NCBI RefSeq assembly: GCF_040744945.1 | Contig: NZ_CP160453.1 | Coordinates: 1,674,001 to 1,738,000 of the forward strand | Origin: Saccharothrix sp. HUAS TT1 | GTDB lineage: Bacteria; Actinomycetota; Actinomycetes; Mycobacteriales; Pseudonocardiaceae | Direction: 5' to 3' | DNA length: 64,000 nucleotides | Part shown: one piece after another, positions 8,320 through 15,285 of the stretch | How positions within the stretch are numbered: the stretch's first letter is position 1 | Layout: each line of letters opens with the position of its first letter | The notes under the pieces: generated by a model | What the model saw: the letters and a program-made list of their open reading frames with translations, nothing else | Database searches by the model: none | Told to the model about the DNA's origin: nothing | Made by a program: the position numbers and the translations under genes

Positions 8320-8325
8320 AAGCTA
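8320..8325 (-). promoter_or_regulatory. -10 hexamer TAGCTT, leaderless aldo/keto reductase promoter
   Basis: TAGCTT on the minus strand ends 6 nt before the ATG at 8313, and no ribosome-binding site is present. The -35 position, 17 bp further upstream, coincides with the centre of the dyad at 8334-8356. Confidence 0.5.
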
Positions 8326-8333
8326 CGGCCGGT

Positions 8334-8356
8334 GCTCCATTCGCGCCGAATGGAGC
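8334..8356. promoter_or_regulatory. perfect 23-bp dyad operator, arms GCTCCATTCG / CGAATGGAGC
   Basis: Two exact 10-bp arms separated by CGC, 21 bp upstream of the aldo/keto reductase ATG. The centre lies near -32 relative to the predicted start, over the -35 element, which suits a repressor better than a MerR-type activator. It is not a terminator, because it lies 5' of the gene and the next gene on that strand is over 200 bp away. Confidence 0.6.
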
Positions 8357-8527
8357 AGCCAGGGCTAAATCGTGGTCCGGCGCGGTCGCCGGTCATCGGC
8401 GTGACCCGACCGGTTCCCGGTCGACATCAGCGTCGGGCGCCACGAATGCGCAGGTGAGGTGCGTCACAGTCGCTACCGGAAGCCGGCCCACCACCTGGAC
8501 GTGCCGCGCGATCGGCAGGCGTCGCGC

Positions 8528-8564
8528 GGGGTCGCGGCCGCCGTGGCGGGCCGGCCGCGACCCC
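8528..8564 (-). terminator. hairpin after DUF427 gene
   Basis: 12-bp perfect stem GGGGTCGCGGCC / GGCCGCGACCCC with a 13-nt loop, 9 bp past the DUF427 stop on its strand. Probable terminator. Confidence 0.6.
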
Positions 8565-8572
8565 GCCGCCGA

Positions 8573-8860
8573 CTAGTTGTCCGAGACCTCGACGCCGTTC
8601 CAGAACGCGACGTGGTCCTTGATGTTGGTCGCGGCCGACTTGGGCGCCGAGTAGTACCAGGCGGCGTCCGGGTTGTCCTTGCCGTTGACGTGCAGCGTGT
8701 AGTAGCTGGCCTGGCCCTTCCAGGCGCAGGTCGTGGTGGTGTCGGAGGGCTTCAGGTACTCGGCCTTCACCGACTCCAGGGGGAAGTAGTGGTTCCCCTC
8801 CACCACCTCGGTCTTGTCACTCTCGGCGATGATCTCGCCGTTCCACCGTGCGATCGCCAT
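8573..8860 (-). CDS. DUF427 domain protein
   Basis: 95-residue protein beginning MAIARWNGEIIAESD. The DUF427 family pattern is seen in the sequence: WNGEIIAES, then EVVEGNHYFP, CAWKGQASYY and AWYYSAPKSAA, ending FWNGVEV. The ATG at 8860 is chosen because the family starts here and a CATAGT lies 6 nt upstream; the longer in-frame reading lies in promoter DNA of the divergent fba gene. Family structures are small beta-rich folds. The biochemical function is not established; the conserved aromatic and Cys-Trp residues suggest a small-ligand site. Confidence 0.88.
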   Translation of the reverse strand: MAIARWNGEIIAESDKTEVVEGNHYFPLESVKAEYLKPSDTTTTCAWKGQASYYTLHVNGKDNPDAAWYYSAPKSAATNIKDHVAFWNGVEVSDN

Positions 8861-8906
8861 GACACCACTATGCCGTTGATCATCTTTCCGCGCCGGGCGG
8901 TGCCCG

Positions 8907-8912
8907 TAGGAT
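8907..8912 (+). promoter_or_regulatory. candidate -10 (TAGGAT) for fba
   Basis: TAGGAT lies about 43 bp before the fba ATG, and a strong GAGGAGGA Shine-Dalgarno near 8940 precedes the start. The -35 is poor, as is common for actinobacterial housekeeping promoters. Confidence 0.35.
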
Positions 8913-8954
8913 GCTGCCGACACCGCGTTCCGGGCACCCGAGGAGGACCCACCG

Positions 8955-9989
8955 ATGCCCATCGCAACCCCCGAGGTCTACGCCGAGATGCTCGACCGCG
9001 CGAAGGCGAACGAGTTCGCCTACCCCGCGATCAACGTCACCTCGTCCGAGACCCTCAACGCGGCCCTGCGTGGTTTCGCAGAAGCCGAGAGCGACGGGAT
9101 CATCCAGGTCTCGACCGGTGGTGCCGAGTTCGCCTCGGGCACCAAGGTCAAGGACATGGTGACCGGCGCGGTTGCGCTGGCGGAGTTCGCGCACGTGGTC
9201 GCCGAGAAGTACCCGGTGAACATCGCGCTGCACACCGACCACTGCCCCAAGGACAAGCTGGACGGCTACGTCCGCCCGCTCGTCGCGATCAGCCAGGAGC
9301 GGGTGGACCGCGGGCTGAACCCGCTGTTCCAGTCCCACATGTGGGACGGCTCGGCCGTGCCGCTGGACGAGAACCTGAAGATCGCGTCCGAGCTGCTGGA
9401 CCTCACCGCCAAGGCGAAGATCATCCTCGAGATCGAGGTCGGCGTCGTCGGCGGCGAGGAGGACGGCGTCGCGCACGAGATCAACGAGAAGCTGTACACC
9501 TCGCCCGAGGACTACCTGAAGACGGTGGACGCCCTCGGCGCCGGTGAGAAGGGCCGCTACCTGGTCGCGGCGACGTTCGGCAACGTGCACGGCGTGTACA
9601 AGCCGGGCAACGTGAAGCTGCGCCCGGAGATCCTGAAGCAGGGTCAGGACGTGGTGGCCGAGAAGCTGGGCCTGCCGGCCGGCTCCAAGCCGTTCGACCT
9701 GGTCTTCCACGGCGGCTCCGGCTCGCTGCTGGAGGAGATCCACGAGGCGCTGACCTACGGCGTCATCAAGATGAACATCGACACGGACACGCAGTACGCG
9801 TTCACCCGGCCGATCGTGGGTCACTTCTTCCAGAACTACGACGGCGTGCTCAAGGTGGACGGCGAGGTCGGCAACAAGAAGGCCTACGACCCGCGCTCCT
9901 ACCTCAAGGCCGCCGAGCAGGGCATGGCCGCCCGCATCGCGCAGGCGTGCGAGCACCTGAAGTCGTCCGGCCGCATGATCGCCGGCTGA
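8955..9989 (+). CDS. fba: class II fructose-1,6-bisphosphate aldolase
   Basis: Zinc-dependent aldolase of glycolysis/gluconeogenesis, splitting fructose-1,6-bisphosphate into DHAP and glyceraldehyde-3-phosphate. It is 344 residues, as in mycobacterial Fba. The metal and catalytic motif HTDHCPKD lies near residues 94-101, with a second metal region EIEVGVVGGEEDGVAH (about 156-171), FHGGSGS for DHAP phosphate binding near 253-259, and NIDTDTQYAF near 275-284. The ATG has an excellent GAGGAGGA eight bases upstream. It is followed by a strong bidirectional hairpin. Placement a few kilobases before the DUF3151 gene and purA agrees with the order in Mycobacterium. Confidence 0.97.
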   Translation: MPIATPEVYAEMLDRAKANEFAYPAINVTSSETLNAALRGFAEAESDGIIQVSTGGAEFASGTKVKDMVTGAVALAEFAHVVAEKYPVNIALHTDHCPKDKLDGYVRPLVAISQERVDRGLNPLFQSHMWDGSAVPLDENLKIASELLDLTAKAKIILEIEVGVVGGEEDGVAHEINEKLYTSPEDYLKTVDALGAGEKGRYLVAATFGNVHGVYKPGNVKLRPEILKQGQDVVAEKLGLPAGSKPFDLVFHGGSGSLLEEIHEALTYGVIKMNIDTDTQYAFTRPIVGHFFQNYDGVLKVDGEVGNKKAYDPRSYLKAAEQGMAARIAQACEHLKSSGRMIAG

Positions 9990-10005
9990 GGCGCCCCGCA
10001 CGGCG

Positions 10006-10041
10006 AACGGCCCCCTCCGCGGTTCGGCGGAGGGGGCCGTT
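10006..10041. terminator. bidirectional terminator between fba and serine hydrolase
   Basis: Perfect 15-bp stem AACGGCCCCCTCCGC / GCGGAGGGGGCCGTT with a 6-nt loop between two convergent genes. Confidence 0.75.
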
Positions 10042-10048
10042 CCGCGTC

Positions 10049-11242
10049 CTAACGGCGGTTCATGCGGCAGACGGCGGCGTCCACGAGGGCGGTCTGGGCG
10101 GCCGCCAGGTCGGGGTCGGCGAGCTCGAAGGTGGTCGTCATCAGCACGGTGGCGGTGCGGGTCCCGGCGGCGTCGGTGTAGTTGTGGCTGCGGTAGCCGG
10201 GGAAGCCGCCGGAGTGGCCCCAGACCGTCCCGCAGGACGTCCTGACCTCCATGACGCCCAGGCCGTAGCCGTTGGCGCTGCCCCCGCCCTGGGGCACCGG
10301 GTCGCGCATCTCGTCCAGCAGGCGCCGGGGGACGAGCCGGCCCGACATCAACGCGGTCAGGAACCGGTTCCAGTCCTCCGCGGTGGACACCAGCCCGCCC
10401 GCGGCCCACGCCGGGCTGAGGTCGATCCCGGTGACGTCGACGTGCTCGTGCAGCCGCGGACCGGCGAAGCCGTCGCCGACGGGCGTGCCGGGCGGGAGCA
10501 GCGGGCCCAGGTGCTCGGCGTCGGGCTCGTACCCGTGCGCGTGCCTGCCCCGGAACCCGGCGCCGGTGGCGAGGTAGGTGTCCCGCAGGCCCAGCGGCCG
10601 GATCACCCGGCGCTCGACCAGGTCGGCGTACGACCGGCCGGTCGCGGCCTCCAGCACCATGCCGGTGAGCGTGTAGTTGGTGTTGCTGTAGTCCCACCGC
10701 TCGCCCGGCGCGAAGAGCGGCGGGTGCGACACGGCGACGGCGACCAGGTCGGCGGGCGGCCAGGGCGCGGGCCGCTGCCCGGTGAGCAGGCCGAGCAGGC
10801 GCGGGTCGTCCAGGTAGTCGAACAGCCCGCTGGTCTGCCGGAGCAGCATCTCCAGCGTGATCGCCGAGCCGTTCGGCACCACGCCGGGCAGCCACCGCTC
10901 GACCGGGTCGGCCAGGTCCAGCCGGCCCTCGGCGACGAGCTGCAGGACCAGCGCAGCGGACACCGTCTTGGTGTTGGACGCCATCTTGAACTCGTCGTCC
11001 ACTCGCAGCCGGTGGTCGGGGACCGTCCAGCGGGCCTGCCGGACGACCTCCACCGGTCGGCCGCGCCCGTCGTCCACCCGCACGACGACACCGGGCACGC
11101 CGGCCGCCACGGCCCGCTCGACCACGTCGGTCAGCCGGTCGGGGCCGGCGGTCGCGAGGCCGGCGGTGGCCGCGGTCAGCGACACCGCGGTCAGCGACAC
11201 CACCGAGGCGGCTGCCGCGGTCGCGCGCAGAAGTCGGCGCAT
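10049..11242 (-). CDS. secreted serine hydrolase, beta-lactamase / D-Ala-D-Ala carboxypeptidase family
   Basis: 397 residues with an N-terminal signal peptide (RRLLR, then a hydrophobic Ala/Val stretch to about residue 32). The penicillin-binding-protein fold motifs are present: SNTK at 89-92 (S-x-x-K nucleophile and base), YSN near 175 and HSGG near 345 in place of KTG. This pattern is typical of class C-like serine hydrolases, also called esterase EstB or DD-peptidase-like. It is probably exported and acts on a peptide, ester or lactam outside the membrane. It converges on fba across a terminator. Carboxypeptidase against esterase activity cannot be separated by sequence alone. Confidence 0.88.
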   Translation of the reverse strand: MRRLLRATAAAASVVSLTAVSLTAATAGLATAGPDRLTDVVERAVAAGVPGVVVRVDDGRGRPVEVVRQARWTVPDHRLRVDDEFKMASNTKTVSAALVLQLVAEGRLDLADPVERWLPGVVPNGSAITLEMLLRQTSGLFDYLDDPRLLGLLTGQRPAPWPPADLVAVAVSHPPLFAPGERWDYSNTNYTLTGMVLEAATGRSYADLVERRVIRPLGLRDTYLATGAGFRGRHAHGYEPDAEHLGPLLPPGTPVGDGFAGPRLHEHVDVTGIDLSPAWAAGGLVSTAEDWNRFLTALMSGRLVPRRLLDEMRDPVPQGGGSANGYGLGVMEVRTSCGTVWGHSGGFPGYRSHNYTDAAGTRTATVLMTTTFELADPDLAAAQTALVDAAVCRMNRR

Positions 11243-11308
11243 GAGAACTCCCCCTGGAGGATCGGATCGACGTGGTCGATCCTCCGGGGGGAGCGGGGTC
11301 GAGCGGGA

Positions 11309-12430
11309 TCAGGCGGGCACCAGTGATCGCCGGGGGGACAGCCCCACCGCGAACCGGTCGACGGCCAGCCACAGCACCGCGAGCACGCCGAACGCCACGG
11401 CGGCCGACGGGTAGAGGACCGGGGGCGCGGCGTCCAGCGCCCGCTGCACCCAGATGCCGCCGTAGCCGAGCCCGGTGACGGCCGCCGACCCGAGGACCGC
11501 GGCCACCGGCGCGGGCACCCGGCCCAGGTGCGCCGCGTCCACCGCCAGGCCGGTGAGCAGCAGGAACACCGGCACCGCCGACAGCGGGAAGTCGGCGATC
11601 CCGAGCAGCGGCCAGATCAGCAGGCGGTAGGCGACGTAGGCGCCCGCCACCGCGGTCGCGGCCCACCGCACGCCGATCGTGCGCCGGGCGACGACCAGCA
11701 CGACCGCCGCCGCCACCAGGCCCCACACCGGGTACACCCAGTCCGGGATGGGCAGCGAGAACTGCACGATCGACTCGCGGTCGACCGGGCGGCCGATCTG
11801 GTCGGCGGCGAACTGGAGCAGGCTCGGCTCGGCGTACGGCTCGCCGCGGTCCCACGAGGCGATCTCCAGCACGCCGTACTCCTGGTGCTGGTTGGGGAAC
11901 CACGTGTTCTCCAGGAAGAAGAACCACAGGCCCGCCAGGCCGAGCACCGGCCACCGGCCGCCCGCCGGGAAGTGCCCGACCCACCCCCGGATCGCGCCGG
12001 CCAGCATGATCGCGGTGCCCAGGTACAGCAGGGCGTGCGACCCGCTCCACGACGTGATGTCCAGGCCGTTGATCCGGTGGTTGATCAGGTCGATGGGCAG
12101 CGCGATCAGGAAGACACCGGTGCCGACCTGCATCAGCCGCAGCGACGTCCGGTCCGCGCCGTAGCCGGTGTAGGTGTGGAACAGGGTCAGCCCGACCACG
12201 ATCACCGTGCCCAGGGTGTTGATCAGGTGCGGCGGCGCCAGCTCGTCGCGCAGCCACTTGAAGTGCCAGGCGACGTCCCAGGACGAGCCGATCAGCTTGA
12301 GCAGCAGACCGGCCAGCCAGAGCTTGTAGAGCGCCGTGACGAGGGCAGGCGGCGTGTCGCGGCCGGGCTCGCCCCGCTCCCAGTGCTCGTCCCGGAAGCG
12401 CGCCACGCGATTGGTAACCCCCATGTTCAC
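11309..12430 (-). CDS. polytopic membrane protein of unknown function
   Basis: 373 residues from a GTG at 12430; the ATG at 12424 is an equally good start. A charged N-terminus (about 28 residues, RFRDEHWERGEPGRD) precedes eight or nine hydrophobic segments spread to the C-terminus. Several polar or aromatic patches lie in loops, for example WDVAWHFKWLRDE, FHTYTGYG and ENTWFPNQHQEYG, and could hold a cofactor or metal. I do not recognise the family. It is transcribed away from the DUF3151 block and toward the serine hydrolase, 66 bp from that gene, with no linking overlap. It might be an oxidase-like or transporter-like membrane protein, but nothing in the sequence decides this. Confidence 0.75.
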   Translation of the reverse strand: MNMGVTNRVARFRDEHWERGEPGRDTPPALVTALYKLWLAGLLLKLIGSSWDVAWHFKWLRDELAPPHLINTLGTVIVVGLTLFHTYTGYGADRTSLRLMQVGTGVFLIALPIDLINHRINGLDITSWSGSHALLYLGTAIMLAGAIRGWVGHFPAGGRWPVLGLAGLWFFFLENTWFPNQHQEYGVLEIASWDRGEPYAEPSLLQFAADQIGRPVDRESIVQFSLPIPDWVYPVWGLVAAAVVLVVARRTIGVRWAATAVAGAYVAYRLLIWPLLGIADFPLSAVPVFLLLTGLAVDAAHLGRVPAPVAAVLGSAAVTGLGYGGIWVQRALDAAPPVLYPSAAVAFGVLAVLWLAVDRFAVGLSPRRSLVPA

Positions 12431-12448
12431 CCGCCCATGATGCGTCCC

Positions 12449-12486
12449 ACCAGGGGTGGCAGGAAGGGTGCCCTGCCCTGGTTTTT
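12449..12486 (+). terminator. hairpin followed by T5 in a divergent intergenic region
   Basis: ACCAGGG and CCCTGGT form a 7-bp stem that can refold through GGCAGG / CCTGCC; TTTTT follows directly (12482-12486). No annotated plus-strand gene precedes it, so it may end an unannotated small RNA or antisense leader. Confidence 0.4.
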
Positions 12487-12612
12487 CCGGGGTTGTCCCT
12501 TAGGGGGCGGCGATGACCAGCACTTTCCCCTGTTTCGTTCATGCTAACGGATGAGTCTCGTTGCTCTGAATGGCTCTAACGGGAAGGGTGCCGCACTGAG
12601 AGTCCGCTGAGA

Positions 12613-12646
12613 ACACCGCACTGAGCACACCGCACTGAGCACACCG
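12613..12646. repeat. 14-bp tandem repeat, about 2.4 copies
   Basis: Two exact copies of ACACCGCACTGAGC (12613-12626, 12627-12640) and a partial third; a related CCGCACTGAG is at 12591-12600. It is directly upstream of the Shine-Dalgarno of the 28-residue reading frame. Confidence 0.7.
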
Positions 12647-12658
12647 AGGAGCGCTTCC

Positions 12659-12745
12659 ATGGGCCAGAGGGTTGTGGCCGGCCTGATCGTCACCGCGTTG
12701 GTGCTGGCACTGGTCGCTGCCGTGGCGCGGGTGTTCCTAAGCTGA
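12659..12745 (+). CDS. 28-residue single-helix membrane peptide (possible small gene)
   Basis: Encodes MGQRVVAGLIVTALVLALVA followed by AVARVFLS. This is a basic N-terminus and one strong transmembrane helix, the usual look of bacterial small membrane proteins. GAGGAG lies nine bases before the ATG. Its last codons contain TAAGCT, which is also the likely -10 of the DUF3151 gene, whose ATG is 5 bp past the stop. It could be a genuine regulator peptide or a chance frame in the leader region. There is no homology evidence available here. Confidence 0.42.
   Translation: MGQRVVAGLIVTALVLALVAAVARVFLS
12738..12743 (+). promoter_or_regulatory. -10 hexamer TAAGCT, leaderless DUF3151 promoter
   Basis: TAAGCT ends 6 nt before the ATG at 12750, with no Shine-Dalgarno for that ATG. 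It lies inside the end of the 28-codon frame. Confidence 0.45.
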
Positions 12746-12749
12746 TCGC

Positions 12750-13157
12750 ATGGACAACCTGCTCGGTCCCGGACCCACGTTGCTGCCCGACCGCCCGGAG
12801 GCGCAGGCCGCCGCCGAGGCGGGCACCGACCCAGCCAAGATCGTTCGCGCCTACCCCGACTTCAGCGAGGCGTGGGCGCTGCTCGCCGAGCGGGCGCTGC
12901 AGACCGGCGACCCCGTCGCCGGCTACGCGTTCGCCCGCACCGGCTACCACCGCGGCCTGGACCAGCTGCGCCGCGCGGGCTGGAAGGGCCACGGCCCGGT
13001 GCCCTGGTCGCACCGCGGCAACCAGGGCTTCCTGCGCGCGCTGGCCGCCCTGGCCAGGGCCGCCGACGAGATCGGCGAGACCGAGGAGCACGAGCGCTGC
13101 CGGAAGTTCCTCGCCGACAGCGACCCCGCGGCCCCGTCCGCCCTCGGCCTGAGCTGA
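12750..13157 (+). CDS. DUF3151 domain protein
   Basis: 135-residue soluble protein of the actinobacterial DUF3151 family (Rv0360c-like). The family pattern is seen: LLPDRPEAQAA, then ARTGYHRGLDQLRRAGWKG, VPWSHRGNQGFLRALAALA and a C-terminal CRKFLADSDP. The helical arrangement resembles a TPR-like repeat (EAWALLAERAL, VAGYAFARTGYHRGLD). It lies between fba and purA, the same neighbourhood as in Mycobacterium. Conservation across actinobacteria suggests a housekeeping role, but none has been shown. Confidence 0.9.
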   Translation: MDNLLGPGPTLLPDRPEAQAAAEAGTDPAKIVRAYPDFSEAWALLAERALQTGDPVAGYAFARTGYHRGLDQLRRAGWKGHGPVPWSHRGNQGFLRALAALARAADEIGETEEHERCRKFLADSDPAAPSALGLS

Positions 13158-13162
13158 GCCGC

Positions 13163-14266
13163 GTGGGAGCCGTGCGCGACGAGGTGGCGCGCAGGCTGAA
13201 GCGGTGGCAGAGCACGGCCTTGCCGATCGGCCAGGCCGCGCTCGCCGCCGGGCTGTCCTGGCTGGTCGCCACCGAGGTGGTCGGCCACGCCCACCCGTTC
13301 TTCGCGCCGATCGCCGCCGTCGTCTGCCTCGGCGTGTCGCTGGGGCAGCGGCTGCGGCGGGTGGTGGAGCTGGTCGTCGGCGTGTCCGTCGGCGTCGGCG
13401 TCGGCGACGTGCTGATCTCGTTGATCGGCTCGGGGACGTGGCAGATCGCGCTGGTCGTGGCGCTGGCGATGTCCGCGGCCGTGCTGCTCGACGGTGGCGC
13501 GGTGATCGCGCTGCAGTCCGGCTCGTCGGCGGTGCTGGTCGCCACGCTGCTGCCGCCGAGCGCGGGCGGCGGGCTGGACCGGATGGTGGACGCGCTGGTC
13601 GGCGGCCTGGTGGGGCTCGCCGTGACGGCGCTGCTGCCCGCGAACCCGCTGACCGTGGCGCACCGGCAGGCGAAGGTGGTGTTCGGCGAGCTCAGCGAGG
13701 CGCTGCGCGGGGTGGCGGCGGCGGTGTCCGACCACGACGCCGTGCGGGCCGCCGGGGTGCTGGCCCGGCTGCGCGACAGCCAGGAGGCGGTGGACGAGTT
13801 CGCGTCGGCGTTGAAGACCGGCGGTGAGATCGCCACCATCGCGCCGATCCGCCGGCGCCGTCGGCACGAGCTGGGCCGGTACGAGACGGCCGCCACGCCG
13901 GTGGACTACGCCCTGCGCAACACCAGGGTGCTGGCCCGGCGGGCGCTGGCGGCGCTGCGGGACGGCGAGCGGATGCCGGACGTGCTGCCCGACGTGCTGC
14001 GGCAGTACGCGGACGCGGTGGACGTGCTGCGGGGCGAGCTGGGGCGCGGCGAGGTGCCGGAGCGGGCGCGGTCGGCGGTCTGCGCGGCGGCGTCGGCGAC
14101 CACGCACCGGCTCGGCGGCGAGGGCTTCTCGACCAGGGTGGTGCTGGCCCAGGTCAGGTCGGTGGCGGTGGACCTGCTCCAGGCGACGGGGTTGTCCCGG
14201 GCGGACGCGGTCGGGTCGTTGCCGCCGCTGACCCGCAAGGGCGGCAACGACTCGTCGAAGACCTAG
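13163..14266 (+). CDS. FUSC / aromatic acid exporter family membrane protein
   Basis: 367 residues from a GTG at 13163 (a second GTG at 13172 is possible). The N-terminal half has about five to six membrane segments: ALPIGQAALAAGLSWLVA, HPFFAPIAAVVCLGVSLGQR, VVGVSVGVGVGD, LVVALAMSAAVLL, LVGGLVGLAVTALL. The P-F-F-A-P-I-A-A segment followed by GQR is the hallmark of the fusaric acid resistance/AaeB-like family. The C-terminal half is a cytoplasmic helical domain rich in Arg and Glu. It is likely an efflux component. It starts 5 bp after the DUF3151 stop and is probably cotranscribed. Its stop overlaps the stop of the convergent 82-residue gene within a CTAG. Confidence 0.8.
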   Translation: MGAVRDEVARRLKRWQSTALPIGQAALAAGLSWLVATEVVGHAHPFFAPIAAVVCLGVSLGQRLRRVVELVVGVSVGVGVGDVLISLIGSGTWQIALVVALAMSAAVLLDGGAVIALQSGSSAVLVATLLPPSAGGGLDRMVDALVGGLVGLAVTALLPANPLTVAHRQAKVVFGELSEALRGVAAAVSDHDAVRAAGVLARLRDSQEAVDEFASALKTGGEIATIAPIRRRRRHELGRYETAATPVDYALRNTRVLARRALAALRDGERMPDVLPDVLRQYADAVDVLRGELGRGEVPERARSAVCAAASATTHRLGGEGFSTRVVLAQVRSVAVDLLQATGLSRADAVGSLPPLTRKGGNDSSKT

Positions 14267-14511
14267 CCCTGGGGCCGGTTCAGCACGCCGAGCAGGACGG
14301 CGTGCACCGCCTCGTGGTCCTTCGGGTCGGTGAGCCGGCAGGACGCACCGGTGACGGCGTACCACTCCTCCGCGCCCTCGTAGCGCACGGTCGCGCGCAG
14401 CTCGCCCTTGTCGAGCGTGGTGCGCAGCTCCAGGTCGCCGGTCACCACGCCGACCTCGTCGGTCATCACGCCGCCCGGTCCGGCCACGAAGGGCGAAGAG
14501 AGCTCAGCCAT
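14263..14511 (-). CDS. small acidic protein of unknown function
   Basis: 82 residues, no signal peptide or membrane helix. The sequence suggests beta strands (GDLELRTTLDKGELRATVRY, EEWYAVTGASCRL) followed by a short helix (KDHEAVHAVLLGVL). It starts 6 bp after the stop of the secreted HNH nuclease and is likely cotranscribed with it. I do not recognise a family. It could be an unrelated housekeeping protein, or a cytosolic partner of the nuclease; the sequence itself does not decide. Confidence 0.6.
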   Translation of the reverse strand: MAELSSPFVAGPGGVMTDEVGVVTGDLELRTTLDKGELRATVRYEGAEEWYAVTGASCRLTDPKDHEAVHAVLLGVLNRPQG

Positions 14512-14517
14512 CGGTCG

Positions 14518-15177
14518 TCAGCACCTCCCCAGCATGCTTTGCAGTGCAGACTTCTCCGAGGAGTCCACCGCCAAACCCCACTTGTGCTTGGAGCGCGTCC
14601 ACATCTTGGCGTAGGTGCACCAGTACGAGGACAGCGGCGGCTTCCACCGGGCCGGGTCCTGGTCGCCCTTGGCCTGGTTGACGTTGTCGGTGACGGCGAT
14701 GAGCTGCGGAGCGCTGAGGTCGTTGGCGAACGACTGCCGCCGGGCCGTGGTCCAGGACGACGCGCCGGAGCGCCACGCCTCCGCCAGCGGCACGACGTGG
14801 TCGATGTCGACGTCGGAGGCGGCGGTCCAGGTCGCGCCGTCGTAGGGGCTGTGCCAGCGGCCGGAGGTGGCCGCGCAGCTCGAATCGGTGACCACGTTCG
14901 CGCCGTCCCGCTTGAGCACGGTCTCGCGGGTGTTGCAGGCGCCCGAGACGGTGCTCCAGTGCGGGAACAGGTCCCGCGAGTAGCCGCTCGTGGACCCCTC
15001 GGCAGCCACCCTCAGCGCGGCCAGCTCCGCGAGCGCGGTGCTGGTGCTGGGGATGTTCGGCGGCGTCGCCCGGGCAGGGGAGACCAGACCGACTGCCAGC
15101 CCACCAGCCAGGAGCAGGGAAAGAGCCGGAAGTCGCAGGGAAGCGGTGAATCGCGCGGTTCTGTTGACCGTTGACAT
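14518..15177 (-). CDS. secreted HNH endonuclease (DUF1524 / GmrSD-C type)
   Basis: 219 residues with a signal peptide (RTARFTASLRLPALSLLLAGG, cleavage near the PARA at 34-37). The nuclease core has DIDHVVPLAEAW at 124-135, with His127 as the expected general base and Asp124/Asp126 near the metal, then NDLSAPQLIAV and NQAKGD near 153-172 and a final W-x-x-x-K region. The short length, secretion signal and paired Cys residues (81, 101, 186, 219) fit the streptomycete extracellular nuclease type rather than the large restriction enzyme GmrSD. Probable roles are nutrient scavenging or competition. The 82-residue gene follows after 6 bp. Confidence 0.9.
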   Translation of the reverse strand: MSTVNRTARFTASLRLPALSLLLAGGLAVGLVSPARATPPNIPSTSTALAELAALRVAAEGSTSGYSRDLFPHWSTVSGACNTRETVLKRDGANVVTDSSCAATSGRWHSPYDGATWTAASDVDIDHVVPLAEAWRSGASSWTTARRQSFANDLSAPQLIAVTDNVNQAKGDQDPARWKPPLSSYWCTYAKMWTRSKHKWGLAVDSSEKSALQSMLGRC

Positions 15178-15285
15178 AATTCCGACCTTCCTAGTTGGAA
15201 GCTGTCGGAATTACCTTGGGTCAATTCTCCTTTCGTGACAATGCTTTCGAGTGACGCCTGAATGGCGGGCGGAAGAATTCCTCCG

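Noticed and set aside
8334..8356. Reading the 23-bp dyad as a MerR-family operator.
   Set aside because: MerR dyads lie between -35 and -10 with a stretched spacer; this one is centred on the -35 position.
8880..12542. Very long minus-strand reading frame (over 1200 codons) spanning fba, the hydrolase and the membrane protein.
   Set aside because: It is antisense to fba and out of frame with the real genes; composition is Arg/Ala/Gly-rich without any domain. High GC suppresses stops.
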